Assembly: GCA_947172415.1 (NCBI GenBank)
Contig: OX359192.1
Span: forward strand, 498,501 to 562,500
Source of the DNA: Chondrosia reniformis
Lineage: Eukaryota > Porifera > Demospongiae > Chondrillida > Chondrillidae
Direction: 5' to 3'
DNA: 64,000 nt
Of this stretch, positions 1 to 12,372 are shown piece after piece. The position numbers were made by a program, and so were the translations under genes. Every line of letters begins with the position of its first letter. The first letter of the stretch is position 1. The notes under the pieces were generated by a model that was not told the DNA's origin, did not search any database, and saw only the letters and a program-made list of their open reading frames with translations.

Positions 1-297
1 CAGGCACACAAGAGATACAGGCACACAAGAGATACAGGCACACAAGAGATACAGGCACTCAAGAGATACAGGCACTCAAGAGATACAGGCACTCATGAGA
101 TACAGGCACTCAAGAGATACAGGCACTCAAGAGATACAGGCACTCAAGAGATACAGGCACTCAAGAGATACAGGCACACAAGAGATACAGGCACTCAAGA
201 GATACAGGCACTCAAAAGATACAGGCACTCAAGAGATACAGGCACTCAAGAGATACAGGCACTCAAGAGATACAGGCACTCAAGAGATACAGGCACT
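1..297. repeat. 17-bp tandem repeat (aagagatacaggcactc)
   Basis: About 17 head-to-tail copies of a 17-bp unit run from the left edge, with small variants (cacac or cactc). It ends 12 bp before the splice donor of the last visible ELP1 exon, so it lies in an ELP1 intron. It is open in one frame only because three units make 51 bp without a stop; I do not regard it as coding. Confidence 0.9.
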
Positions 298-308
298 GTG
301 TTGCTTAC

Positions 309-3300
309 CGCACTGAATAATGTGGTGTAGAGCCTTTTGATGCCTTCCAAGCCTGCAGTCTATAGTGAAGAACCTGTAATTGGCTTCCATCTTACGCAAG
401 CTATTTAATAGAGGAAGATATTCCTTAGGATCCTATATAAATACAAGATGATTTATTTTATAAAACCATTCCAAGTAAATGGGGAAATTACAGAAATAGG
501 TGAATCCAAGGACTGCAGATTTGGTCATCTTTAATTCGTTTAATTGAAAATTCATGTAAAAATTGTACAATCTTGTTTCTGGAGTTGTCTTATTAGAAGC
601 TGCAACGGAGGGGAGGCAGAGGGGAGGCAGAGGGGGGCAGAGGGGAGGTAGAGGGGGGCAGAAGCGGCAACAGAGGGGAGGCAGAGGGGAGGTAGAGGGG
701 GCAGAGGGGGGCAGAGGGAGGCAGAGGGGAGGTAGAGGGGGCAGAGGGGGGCAGAGGGAGGCAGAGGGGGCCAGAGGGGGGCAGAGGGAGGTAGAGGGGG
801 GCAGAGGGGGGCAGAGGGGGGCAGAGGGAGGTAGAGGGGGCAGAGGGAGGTAGAGGGGGCAGAGGGAGGTAGAGGGGGCAGAGGGAGGTAGAGGGGGCAG
901 AGGGAGGTAGAGGGGGCAGAGGGGGGCAGAGGGAGGCAGAGGGGGGCAGAGGGAGGTAGAGGGGGCAGAGGGGGGCAGAGGGAGGTAGAGGGGGCCAGAG
1001 GGGAGGTAGAGGGGGGCAGAGGGGAGGCAGAGGGAGGCAGAGGGGGCCAGAGGGGGGCAGAGGGAGGCAGAGGGGAGGCAGAGGGGGCAGAGGGGGCAGA
1101 GGGAGGCAGAGGGGGCCAGAGGGGAGGCAGAGGGGAGGCAGAGGGGAGGCAGAGCCATTCTGAAGCTTAGTCTAGGCTCACACTAATGAATTTTCAACAA
1201 ATTCTCCCTTCCACTTTTTAGGAGCTGCCGCCAACCATACTTTTATAAGCCAAAAACTACACAAACATTTTGTTTACACTGGTCCTACTTGCTAGAGTGG
1301 GAGACTAGGGTACTGTAGAAATAACATTCTTAAACATTAAACTTACCCAATACAGAATGCTTAACACTCCACACTGTACGTATGTACTACAGACACCACT
1401 CTGTATCATTACAACATGTACATATGTACTAGAGGTTGTAACACCACCAATTGCTTAGCTACGTACAAATACACAAGTGTGCGTTGTGTTCCAAGTCACA
1501 CCTACATACTACACATTCCCTCAAAAAAGCTTTGAAGACAATGAAGATGCATCTTTCCCAGCAAACAAAGTAATCATTTACACCAAAGAACAGAAGTGAT
1601 TGGCTCCCACTCACAAAGTGACACACAAAGTGACTGATAAACATTTCACACTGTAGGTACGTATTTGCCGACCTTTTGTGATTTCTCTGCTACCATGACA
1701 ACCAGATCAAAGTCATAGGTCCCCAGGGCAACATTGAAAAGGTCATTGACATCCACAAGATAGAGCATATAGCGTAGTGCCTCGTCAGCAGTCACACCGT
1801 CGACTGGATGATCTGCAAACAGAGGGAGGAGAGAGAAGGGACAGAGAAGGGACATGGTCAATTATTTTGGCTAACTACTGAAGAAGATAAATCCCCATCG
1901 TCATGCTTTATTCAATCAAGTGACACTTCAGTACTTGAGAAAAAGTAAAATTTCAAAGCTTATAAACCAGCGATGACTACATCATTGACAGTCAACTAAA
2001 ACTGTTACTATAAATACACATGGCTCATCTACAGTATATAGAAAAATTACACACCTCGAACTTGCTTAATTGTTTTCAAAGCAACTTCTAGCTCGGGAAT
2101 AGTTTTTCTCACGTGGGCTGTTATGATGGAAAGTAGGAATCTACAAAGTACATGATACATCTTTCACTTAAAAATCTTTCCGACAGCCAACTTGGCATTA
2201 ATTTTATTAATGTTATCAAAGTGTCCAACGTACCTATTTTCGTGTAGCTCTGTCATCCTCTGGATCATTGCATTACAGACCTTGTCCACCTTCCCAGGAT
2301 TGACTCCTTTGACAGGTTCACTAGCTCCATCTCTGGACTGCCTGTATCCAGACTGGGCAATACCTCTGTACATGGTCAGTGTGACGTCCTCATCTCTACC
2401 GGGAACCAGAACAGAGAGATTCACAGACATGTTTCTGACTACTGCAAAGCAGCAAGACTGCAGACATGGTCTCAGTCACATCATCTCACGGAACATATGG
2501 ACCAGAATATCCAAAAACAAACAGATAAACCATAGCAGAGTTAAGCTATCTTACTTATACAAACACTCATTTTCCACATGACTTTACAAGCTAATGCAAT
2601 AACTTAATTGTGTTATTATGTAAAACTAACTATATAATGTGACATTCCCAGGAATAAATTCAGCAATTTTCTGGATAACAAATTATACCAGTGTATATAC
2701 TACAGACACTCAATTGTGTTCTCAGTCACTGAAGTATGCATGACTAATTAATGCAACAGTCAGTAACAGACTAGTTAGCCTGAAGAGGTTAACCGATCGA
2801 CTCACCTAATTAGCTTATCATTAATTATGTTAAGGTATACTATTATTCACAAAGTACAAAGAGGATTGAGCAGATGAGAAAACAGTTGTAAGTGGCCACA
2901 GGTGAGAGACAAGAACAAACATTTGTGGCCACAGGTGAGAGATCTGTTTCATTGGAGGAGACAGTTAAGCAAATATTAGGCAGAACAGGAGGTAGCAGTA
3001 TTGTAGGAATAGCAGCTTACCTAAGTTCAGTTAGAAAAAGATTAATATTGTTTGCATCCTGTAGCTGATGTATAAAATCATCAATGTGCTCAAAGAAGGA
3101 CTATAAATATAAAAGAAAGTACTGTATATAAGATATCCAGAGATGCCGAGAACACCATTTTCCTAAATCTATGACCCATGACCTACATGAGTAGCCTATA
3201 GGATTAGCCTAGAGCACTTTGGATGAGGATACAAGTCTTCTCTTTGTTCTACCACTCCATATACGTATACAAATCTTACTTATATAAGATATACATATAC

Positions 3301-6300
3301 CTATATCTATACCTATACCTGTACCTATACCTATATCTATACCTATACCTATACCTGTACCTATATCTATACCTATACCTATACCTGTACACACCTGAGG
3401 ATTGTGATCAACGATGATGTTCATATTGATTCTGTGTTTCCTCATTGTCGTGAAGGCAAACTTGTACCTCAACCTTCCAATGGATACACAAAACAGAGAG
3501 AATGAGACGGACAGCAATGGTATCAATGCTGTTCTAGAGATAGGTAACATGGGAAGGGGATCTGTTCCCAGACTGACTTCTCAGAATGGATCACTTGCAG
3601 TATCCAAATGGGAATTGGACCGACTGATTGACTGAGGTCTGATTGGTCGAGTTCACTTTGCACAAAGGCCTACTAGGAAGCTAGTGACAGAGTTGTACAG
3701 CTACGTAGGTGGACACTGAAAACAACGGCATGTCACCCAGGAGAGAATGGCTAATTGAAGATAACCATTTTCACACAGCAGCTCCTGTATTTTATGAACA
3801 CTTTACACAAACCTCAGCCAATCAACACAGTCTCATGTGGATAACACAAGGTATATTCTATCCTGGGCAGGGCAGGGCGGGGCGGGGTGGGGTGGGGCAC
3901 ACAAGTACACAAGTACACAAGTACACAATGCTTCAAATACAGTTGTACAGTACTTCACTATTATAGGGGCTTGATGATGGGACAGAATGAAATTTCATAC
4001 ATTACATGCATGTCTGGGAATGTCAGGTGATGATAAATCATGGCATGTACTTACTCATCAAGGGCCCCTCTGACAGAGGACAAGAGAAGGGCCCTCGGAG
4101 TGACAGTCTCGAGGTTTCCTCTTGGCATTTGTAACACAAGTTTTGTATCACTGGGAACAACTGTCACAATTCTGGAACCTCTTTCCACTCTCCTAACATT
4201 CTCATCAAAGGCCTGCTCACTTTCACTTGACATGAAGGAAATGTCTACATACATTATATATTTATATAATATTATACAGTACATACTGGAAGATTCACAG
4301 AAGATCAAGATAAAGAAAAAGACAAAGACTCCCAGGATCACTGATGAAGGGTGGAATTCCCAGATACGGCTGTCTGACCCAGGGGAGAAGGAAGAAAAGA
4401 CTCCTGTATCCTCATCCAAAGCTCTCTTCAGGTTTAGTTCCCCTATAGGATCTTTTACAGAATAGGCATATAGCATGTAGGAAAATGCTATCTTAGATTT
4501 TTCAAACCATCATACACATATAAAATATATCACATGTACGTACTACTCATACCTTTTAGATTGCTCTGTAGACTAACAAATCTACAAGTATGGGAGTGAG
4601 TGGTAAAGACAAAGAAATCATTGTGGAAGATGAAAGATGTACAGTTTGAAGCAACCTGCAAGAGAAAAATAAAAATAAAATGGCTGCTTATACTCCCTTA
4701 ATCTAATCATGCCCAGTTTTTAAGAATATCTTATGAAAGGACTGATTCTCCTCAAAACACAACTATTGTTGTCACAGGACATTGCTAAGCACATTATAAG
4801 TGCAGTGTATTTCAGAGAGGATTAAACTTGGAAATTTGAAGTAGAAGTTCTTAAGATATTCACCAATTAAGACTTATCTTCTTAAGTTCAGGGATTATTC
4901 TGAGAATACTTATAAAAATTTAGGAACACTGAGCAATGTACGTATATAATTAATTTAAGATTTCTGAGAATATCTTATTTCATGGGATTGTAGGAATTTG
5001 TAAGAGTTTATTAGGAAGTACAGTGTTATTAAGAATTCTGAAAATATATATAAAATATGTACGTATATAATTAATTTAAGATTTCTGAGAATATCTTATT
5101 TCATGGGATTGTAGGAATTTGTAAGAGTTTATTAGGAAGTACAGTGTTATTAAGAATTCTGAAAATACTTTATTTCATTTAGTTAATGAATTTATAAGGT
5201 TGTCTAGGCAGAGTGTCGCTAAGATTTCTGAGAATTTGGTTTCTAGGAAGAATAGGTAACCTAGAGTAGGTATCTTCCTTGTCTTATGAACAGAATTTTA
5301 TATAGGACATATATGATACTAATGTATAGTAATTTTATATAGGACATACATCTATGATACTTTATATAGGACATATATGATATTTAGGGCATCCTAAATT
5401 AAGACCTGAGGTCTGAGGCAAAACTGGACATCCTCACAGAAATTAAACAGACACTTATACGTAGATATTTAAATGTCCTTTCAAATGCTCCTATAGAATC
5501 TCATAATAAAGGACAGACAGTACCGTATATATATACTTCCACAGCACAGTACATATCTACATACTCAGCCAAAGCTCTCACCTCTCTACCACTAAAGTAC
5601 AGTTTACTGTTCTTGGATAGTCCAACTACAACTTCCTCTTTGTCAAACACTCCTAGCTCCACTTGCGGGCAGCACTGAGGTAGCACCAGATCTCCAGCAC
5701 CCTCTACCTGCCAGCGGACTGGACCAGCAGGCTCCTTGTACCTCCACACACTCCCATCATCCATCTCCATAGCAACAGAACCAGTGTTAGGATTGCAGGT
5801 GAGCGCAATGATTGGCTTTTCACATTTGAAATGACTTCTACAGTAAACATCACACATCTCAACACATCTCAACACATCTCAACACTAAACGTATATCAGC
5901 ATGCAGTTACTGATCTTCATTTCACTTGCTACTTACTTTGTTGTGAATATAAGTTCCTTCTCGTTCACTGTAAGCTCTACTGCTATCAGATAATCTGATT
6001 GGGTAGTTGGATCCCAAATGACAGCTAGGAGCATAGTCTCCTTCCACCATGTGAGGTGGCGGAGTAACCATGGATACAGGATGAGAGGGGAAGACCCTTC
6101 TATTTCTACCACTGACAGTATACTGTATAGGAAAAAGTCACTTGCGTCATGTTGTGAGGAATCAATTACAAAGTCACGTATTACCAACCTTCCAGTAGCA
6201 GAGAGCACAGGATCCTGAACTATTCTCCTAAACCCTTGTGTGTCCTTCTCATTTCCTTCAGCTAGACTGCCCTTCTTGTATGAATAAAGCAGGACATTCC

Positions 6301-9300
6301 CATTAGATTGGTACACAATAAAGTCATCGGGACACTCTTTGGGACCAAAGGCAACTTGCAAGACCGATGCTTCCAGTTTAAGGGTCACTGCTGCCATTGG
6401 AGGAGGCACTATTGTGTGCTTGTACGGAGTTAGTAAGAGTTGACCTTTGACACGAGAATAATACACACATAACATGACTGTAATGAAGACAAATTAGTAA
6501 AGTAACTGAAAGGGACACATCACATGTCCTACCTCCATCACACACTGCCACTATAGCTGAACTGTCGGCTGATGAGCTCCAGCTCCTAAACACTGTATGT
6601 CTTAAGTCAACACACCAGTACTTACCATCTGTGGAAATGAGGAAAAGTGGACAACCGTCTCTGAGATACAAACTAAAAAGTTAGACTTCTTTATTTTGCT
6701 TCAGCAAATCAAATAACCATTATTGGTTTTAAACATAACAGAAAGAGAAAACTTACTTTTAGTTAAGATATGTAAAGTGCTTGGTTTAATGGTGTCCCAT
6801 AAAAGTTGGGCAATGTAACAAGGGGAGGACCCTTCATTATCAAATCTAAGCTCCTGCTTCAAGTACCAGTGGTAATTACCCATTGTCCACAGTTGAACTG
6901 CAAATAGAAAATCAAGTCATTTACAGGTACATGTCTACATGAATATTCTCTAACTTATTGATTTTGTCTTCACTGCATCTGCAATGGGAGCTGGTTTTAC
7001 ACTGCTTGGTGACTTTTGATGCTGTTCATTGTGACATTTCAATTCTTCCAATGTCAAGTTCTCCAACGACACAGCAAGGATGGATGAATCACTGTTCCAC
7101 ATCAATTCCCTAACCTACACAGAGAAAGGTTGAATGGAGAGATGGATGGATGGATGGATGGATGGATGGATAGGTGGGTGGATGGGTGGGTGGATGGGTG
7201 GGTGGATGGGTGGGTGGATGGGTGGATGGGTGGGTGGATGGATGGGTGGATGGGTGGATGGGTGGATGGATGGGTGGATGGATGGGTGGATGGATGGATG
7301 GGTGGATGGATGGGTGGATGGATGGGTGGATTGGTGGAAGGGTGGATGGGTAACAAATAGATGAATGAAGGAGCACCTTCATTTCCAGTCTTTCAAAAGG
7401 AAGAGTAAATTCTCCATGCTTAAGACCATTAGGCTCAAAGAACACAATGTCATGGCGATGTGGCTTTCTCTGACTGGTAGCTATCAAGTTGCCCAAAGGT
7501 CTACACAACCATAGACAGTGGATCACATTTAAACACTAAAAAGGAGAAGGAACGCTGAACAAAGTACCTCCAAGTAAGTGACTGTTCAATGCCATTGATA
7601 TCCTCATTGGTGGAAAATAAACATCCATCACGGCTCCACACTCGCAACTGTCTTGCTCCTATAGCAAAGGTACTGCATATAAGTGGAAGGCTACAGTAGA
7701 CTCCACCAGTTGGATAGCTTTGGGACCGAAGGAAATTATGTAATTTACATGATTACACAATTACTATAAACTTTCCTCTGTATATGAAATGTCCTCATTA
7801 TACACAAATATTTGGATTATACATTTAAGTGTTATGAAATTATGTGGAGTCCACTGAATGAACTACAAATTGAAGGATTTTACAATACAGGCACAGAAGT
7901 ACTACACTTCAGAGAGTACATCTTATGGAGCTAAAACTCTTGAATCCTCATCTAAAGCTCTCACTATGTATAGATTTAGTTCTCTGTAGATCTTTACTCT
8001 TAATTAGGTGGGGCATGTTGGAAAATGGTGTATTAGATTATGCATGTCCTCTAAAAGTAAGACAGGAGGTGTAGTAATGTACCAGTTTGAGGAGAGACAC
8101 AAGTGCATACAAAATACTGTCCATCTCCCTTCCAGCTTATTCTCACAGATCTGTCATCCCATGCAAAACAGGGGGAAAGTGCCTACGCAGAGAATCAAGA
8201 TATAGGGAATGGTATTCAGATTAATATGTATTGATTGGTGATGTAGTCAGGTTAACGTTTTTGGATTTGAACATTGAAGGCGATAACATATTACGCAATA
8301 TATTGTTTTACAACAGGGTTCGTCTATAATCTGATTGGCTAAAAGGTATCCTTAAGCGTGGGCGTATAGCCGTTTCATTTTGATATAAATACAATCGCCG
8401 TCGCATTGCTCACATCAAATTATTTGAATCTTTTCAATAATCTAAAGATATCGTTCTCAAAATCAACAAGATGCCAGGAAAAGTCGCTGCTAGCAAGAAA
8501 GGAGAAAAGAAGGCCGCCGTCAAAGCACCAAAGGCCCCAGGAGAAAAGAAGAAGAGAAGAAAGACCCGTAAAGAGACATACTCCGTGTACATCTACAAAG
8601 TGTTGAAGCAAGTCCATCCGGAGACTGGTATCTCCAGCAAGGCCATGAGCATCATGAACTCCTTTGTGAATGATCTCTTTGAAAGAATCGCAACCGAATC
8701 CTCCAGACTCGCCCACTACAACAAAAAGTCCACCATTACTAGCCGGGAAATTCAAACCGCAGTGAGGCTAATCCTTCCGGGAGAGCTCGCCAAACACGCG
8801 GTCAGCGAGGGCACTAAGGCTGTCGGCAAGTACACCAGCAGCAAGTAAACTCTTTAACTCTTTCAAACGGCTTTTCTAAAAGCCATCACTCTACAAAAGA
8901 ACTAACCTCCCTCTGTTTTGTAGCCGTATCTTTTCCAAGTTTTCCGTGAAATTGTGTTTCTTTTTTACCCCAGCCAACTGTTACAGGCATGGCTGCACAG
9001 ACACAACTTATTTAAATTGCAATTGATTTTGTGTACCTTAATTTATCACAAATGTCCATAAAAGTGCATAAGTAAAGTAAAGTAGAAGTAGAACATTATT
9101 ATGAATGAAAAAAATAAAAATACTGATAGTGTATAGGTAAAGTAGAAGTAAAAGATTAGAGTAGCAAACCTTCTCCAAAAGTGTCTGGATGCATGCTGGT
9201 CTCCAAGATGGGAGTGAATTCCTTATTCATAATTACTAATTTGTCTGTACCAGTTGCAAACACTACCAGCTCCAAGTCAGGACTCCATGACATGCAACTT

Positions 9301-9809
9301 AGGCCACCATCAAATGTGCCTGAGCAGTCAAACTGTACAGGGTCGACAAGTGGTGTACATTTATTGTATAATATATTTATGAGGTTTCACTTTGTTTAGC
9401 TATTGAAATGATCTTTTACAGTAAAGTGACTTTTGGAATCCATAGGCACGGCTCACCTCCTGAGTGACGGTATTGAATGTGAGCACTTCTCCCGTAGAGG
9501 CTGCTACGCACACCACCTCAGTGTCTGGAATGTGTTCTAAGCCAATCACGGTAGCATCTGGGTGCAGCAGGCCTGTGTCACTTGCGGAGGCCGCAGGCTC
9601 GATCTATCAATCAGGCAGACACGTATCACAGCTTGCAATTTTCGAGGAGGATCTGTAGAACTAACTTTTTGATCGGATACGGTAAAGAGTCCATTTTTAT
9701 CAATCAACCAGATCGTTCCAGTATCAACATCAACTGTGAGATACGATGCTCCTTCCAAGTAGCGACATTCTGAAATAATGATAGTCTTTGATAGTTGCAG
9801 ATTTCTCAT
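309..9809 (-). CDS. ELP1: Elongator complex protein 1 (ELP1/IKAP), 3' part beyond the window
   Basis: Scaffold subunit of the Elongator complex, which modifies wobble uridines of tRNAs in the cytoplasm. The start ATG at 9809 gives MRNLQLSK, as in animal ELP1; the in-frame codons further upstream are not ATG. Exons I could place on the minus strand include one ending at 9457, then 9170-9332, 8907-8992 ([13 protein letters not shown]), 8083-8182 ([15 protein letters not shown]), about 7568-7668, then DIVFFEPNG (about 7.45 kb), GNYHWYLKQ (about 6.87 kb), VVPPPM (about 6.4 kb), FTTHSHTC (about 4.6 kb), [20 protein letters not shown] (about 4.2 kb), [11 protein letters not shown] (about 3.43 kb), [18 protein letters not shown] (about 1.7 kb) and 309-432 (DPKEYLPL). 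Splice phases agree wherever I checked them. The exon 1-2 junction (about 9570-9625) is unresolved: an unusually short intron or a non-standard donor is needed. The WD40-like N-terminal half is present; the TPR-rich C-terminus lies left of the window. Introns are loaded with simple repeats. Confidence 0.93.
608..1155. repeat. G-rich minisatellite in an ELP1 intron
   Basis: About 550 bp of GGGGGCAGAGG / GGAGGTAGAGG units on the plus strand, so a polypyrimidine tract in the ELP1 pre-mRNA. Dense runs of 4-6 G make G-quadruplex formation plausible. Long stop-free frames on both strands follow from the composition and are not genes. Confidence 0.9.
3291..3393. repeat. 6-bp microsatellite (ctatac)n in an ELP1 intron
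   Basis: About 17 copies of ctatac with ctgtac and ctatat variants, ending a few bases from the ELP1 exon donor near 3395. Confidence 0.88.
4939..5168. repeat. Two tandem copies of a 121-bp intronic block
   Basis: The block beginning gtacgtatataattaattt near 4939 recurs near 5059 almost without change, through tattaagaattctgaaaata. It sits in the ELP1 intron between about 4.66 and 5.5 kb, which otherwise holds AT-rich sequence and short tatataggacatatatgata repeats (about 5296-5385). No gene was seen in this intron. Confidence 0.85.
7137..7347. repeat. (ggat)/(gggtggat) microsatellite
   Basis: A run of ggat and gggtggat units directly beside the ELP1 exon encoding the [11 protein letters not shown] region. 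Its stop-free frames on both strands are a by-product of the 4/8-bp period. Confidence 0.92.
8334..8390 (+). promoter_or_regulatory. Histone H2B promoter: inverted CCAAT box and TATA box
   Basis: ATTGG (inverted CCAAT) at 8334-8338 and TATAAAT at 8384-8390 stand about 135 and 85 bp ahead of the H2B ATG. This spacing is usual for replication-dependent histone genes with short leaders. The promoter lies entirely inside an ELP1 intron. Confidence 0.75.
8471..8848 (+). CDS. H2B: Histone H2B, intronless
   Basis: A core histone of 125 aa that pairs with H2A in the nucleosome. The Lys-rich N-terminal tail (residues 1-35) is followed by the histone fold, including [19 protein letters not shown], the [18 protein letters not shown] helix, [19 protein letters not shown] and the C-terminal [17 protein letters not shown]. 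Length and motifs match canonical H2B, and there is no intron. A TATA box lies upstream and a histone-type 3' stem-loop 20 bp downstream, so it should be a replication-dependent, non-polyadenylated histone mRNA. It is nested antisense within ELP1 intron 8183-8906. Confidence 0.98.
   Translation: MPGKVAASKKGEKKAAVKAPKAPGEKKKRRKTRKETYSVYIYKVLKQVHPETGISSKAMSIMNSFVNDLFERIATESSRLAHYNKKSTITSREIQTAVRLILPGELAKHAVSEGTKAVGKYTSSK
8869..8884 (+). terminator. Histone mRNA 3' stem-loop
   Basis: GGCTTT-TCTA-AAAGCC: a perfect 6-bp stem with a 4-nt loop that fits the U-H-U-H loop rule of the element bound by SLBP. The following caaaagaacta may act as the purine-rich histone downstream element. It ends 23 bp from the ELP1 exon at 8907 on the other strand. 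Confidence 0.9.
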
Positions 9810-10371
9810 CCTCAAGTCAGTTGCTCTTGTCTACGGTCATAGACCAGTTGATCGCCATTTACACGATTGCGTAATAGCTAGAGGAGGAGATAATAGGCAA
9901 CCAGGAAATTATTTTCAAAGCTGCAGTTCCTACTTCTTCGCGATGTCTCCGAGGATCGTGCGAGCGACCACTCAAGCAGGTTTTCCTCGGTTTGTACTTA
10001 TTCGAGAGGTTTCTGGAGTTTGGTTAAACATACCAAGTAAGTCTAGGTAAATATTGTAAGTGTATAATGATAATGGGTAACAAGCTATTCCGCTTTGTGG
10101 ATTCTAAGATAGTTAACACTTAAAATTTTAAATTTTTAGAAGTTATACAAGTCTACATATCGCAGAATATCCCTGTAGTACCCTGATACATCATCCGGAT
10201 TATGCATACCTTTCTGTATATTATATTTAGCAAAATATCTACACCTAATATAGGTATTTCACCATGTGTATAGGGACGTTTATATACATTTTTTCAGGTA
10301 GTCCATACAGAATCAGAGACGCATTGAAGTTCAGTCTGCATGAAGCCACGTAATAAATTTGCCCATCACGA
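9810..10371. other. Divergent intergenic region between ELP1 and the first LRR gene
   Basis: This holds the ELP1 5' leader on one side and the promoter of the LRR array on the other. An ATG at 9943 opens a short plus-strand frame ending at a good donor (ccaa|gtaagt at 10037); it could be a 5' exon of a plus-strand transcript, but I find no family match and no certain partner exon. From about 10288 the sequence (tatacattttttcaggtagtcc) recurs before the second LRR copy at 12681, which marks the left end of the duplicated unit. Confidence 0.5.
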
Positions 10372-12372
10372 ATGGTTACTATTGAAAGTGGAGAGTTAGT
10401 CTGCTTAAATTACAGCAATTTAACTGACCTACCAAAAGAAGTATTAGAAGAATATTTATTTCGGGAGAACTTAGAAAAGCTGTATCTAAAGCAAAATTTA
10501 ATTACAGACCTGGTAAATTCTTTTACTTGTTACTTGATGTAGTACTACATGTATTTGTTTCGTGTAAATAGAACCCAAGAATTGGCATATTTAAGGCTCT
10601 GAAGGAATTGTAAGTGCATGCGCATCCATTTAACTTTTGGAATTGTACTTTTACTAACTATTTTACTCGCTAGATATCTCCATTCTAATTGCCTTACAAC
10701 TCTCCCTGATGAAATAGGAGAATTGAAAAACTTGGAACAGTTAAATGTTGATCAAAACAATCTTACCTCACTCTCCCCAGCGGTAGGGAAGCTAATAAAA
10801 TTAAAGAGTATCAGTTTCAATGGAAACAGAATTAAGTCAATACCTAATGGTAAGTCAAAAGATAAATAACATAGCCATAACAAGATAAACATTTTGATAC
10901 AGATTCATTGCTACATTGGGTCTATGACAAGTGAGATTAGTGAGCTTTCCGTAGCCGATCGAAACAATCAAATATTTCTGGACGTTTTGGTCCGTAGACC
11001 TTTTTCAGCTGATAAAACACTGATTGTTTCAATCGGCTACGGAAATCTCACTAATCTTACTTGTCATAAACATTTTGAGTTTACAGCAAATAATATATAC
11101 ATTGAATACTATATAGGGCGTGCAGTTTTGTTATTGCAGTATTGCCTGATATTGTAGCACATTCTTCTAATGCATTCTGTGAGGTTATCTGTTCAATCTT
11201 TCAGCTATTTGGAATTGTAGCAGTCTGTTGGTAGTAAGTGGAAGTTGCAATGAGATAGACCATTTGGATGGTGACATTGTGAAATGCCTGAACCTACAGA
11301 GATTGAATTTGGATTGTAACAAACTGACCACCCTACCACCTCAGTTGGCTGGATTAGAGAATCTTAATGAACTTTCATTCAGTGGCAACAATTTGGAGTA
11401 TATTCCAATTGGTTTGTACATTTGCCATAGTATATGTAATTGCAATAGACATATTCAGCTTCACATATATACCATAACCATATGTGGCTGGCATTTTATA
11501 TGCCATGAAATAATAAAATATTAATAATATACATATTTATCTGTATTCTGCAAAGCATTTGAGAGGCTACCGAAGTTAAGATCACTGCTGCTTGATTCCA
11601 ATCCAAGACTGTGTCACATTCCTGGGAGCATATTCAGAGCAAAATTGTCCACCTTGGGAATAGTAAAGTAAATATATATAATGATAAGCAAAAATAATCA
11701 CTGGAAAAGTATTACACCAAACCAGCCAAGTGACCATAGTCTAATTTGGCTGGCAATTATACATACCAGGATTTTTTGTTGACTAAAATCAGCTGATAAA
11801 TAGGATAGGACATTTTTAATGAATATATCTTTATGTTACATCAGATGTGGTACTGAGTCTGACGAGGGTCAATGGGAACCAGATCTCGTAACAGATAAGT
11901 TTGAAGTCCAACTGAAGAAAAGTAGTCTTATAGCCAGATTACAAGAACTGACTGCAAGACAGATCAGTGCCACTCTTCAGAAAAGTATCTAAGTACTTAC
12001 TACTACATTTATAATGCCTATAATGCATTCCTTTTCCATATTTCAGATTTTGATGTTAAATGGATTTGGCAGGCAAAGACAATTGCAGATAAACTCCCAC
12101 TTCCAGTTTCCATTTCAGAATCATTAATTCCAAGTGGATATTGTACATGTGGTTACCCTCTGATGTCCACAACAGATGGCATTGCGATCCATATGAAATG
12201 CAAAGATCTTTCTAGCTTTCAAACAGTCTCTAGCATTCAAGGCAATTTAGGGACATTCCTCAAACCGCCTCTTCAAGTTTATGAAGAAAGCCTTCAAATT
12301 ATTTCATTCGAATTTGTATTTTGTAGTACCTCTTGCTTGGCCACATTTGTATACTCACTAAGCAAGTACTAG
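10372..12372 (+). CDS. LRRC28-like leucine-rich-repeat protein, copy A
   Basis: Seven exons join with consistent phases. They encode an N-terminal LVCLNYSNLTDLPKEVLEE segment, LRRs (LYLHSNCLTTLPDEIGELKN, QLNVDQNNLTSL, RLNLDCNKLTTLPPQLAGLE, ELSFSGNNLEYIP) and a C-terminal Cys-rich module with paired CxCG and FCSTSC motifs. This order and the N-terminal and C-terminal signatures match animal LRRC28, an intracellular LRR protein of unknown function. The start ATG at 10372 is in frame with exon 1, which ends before gtaaattc. The third intron carries a 142-bp MITE. It is almost identical to copy B, so it is a recent duplicate. The family call is from memory; LRR-only relatives are the alternative. 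Confidence 0.78.
10923..11068. mobile_element. 142-bp MITE with 47-bp terminal inverted repeats, TA target site
   Basis: TGACAAGTGAGATTAGTGAG at 10925 is matched in inverted orientation by ctcactaatcttacttgtca ending at 11066. The inverted repeats extend about 47 bp with three mismatches around a centre of about 48 bp. Both ends are flanked by TA, as expected for Tc1/mariner-type transposition. It lies in an intron of the LRRC28-like copy A. Confidence 0.82.

Noticed and set aside
433..1158. Pro/Leu/Ser-rich 241-codon frame as a gene
   Set aside because: Low-complexity minisatellite in an ELP1 intron. The adjacent ELP1 exon (309-432) is read in its own frame with proper splice sites.
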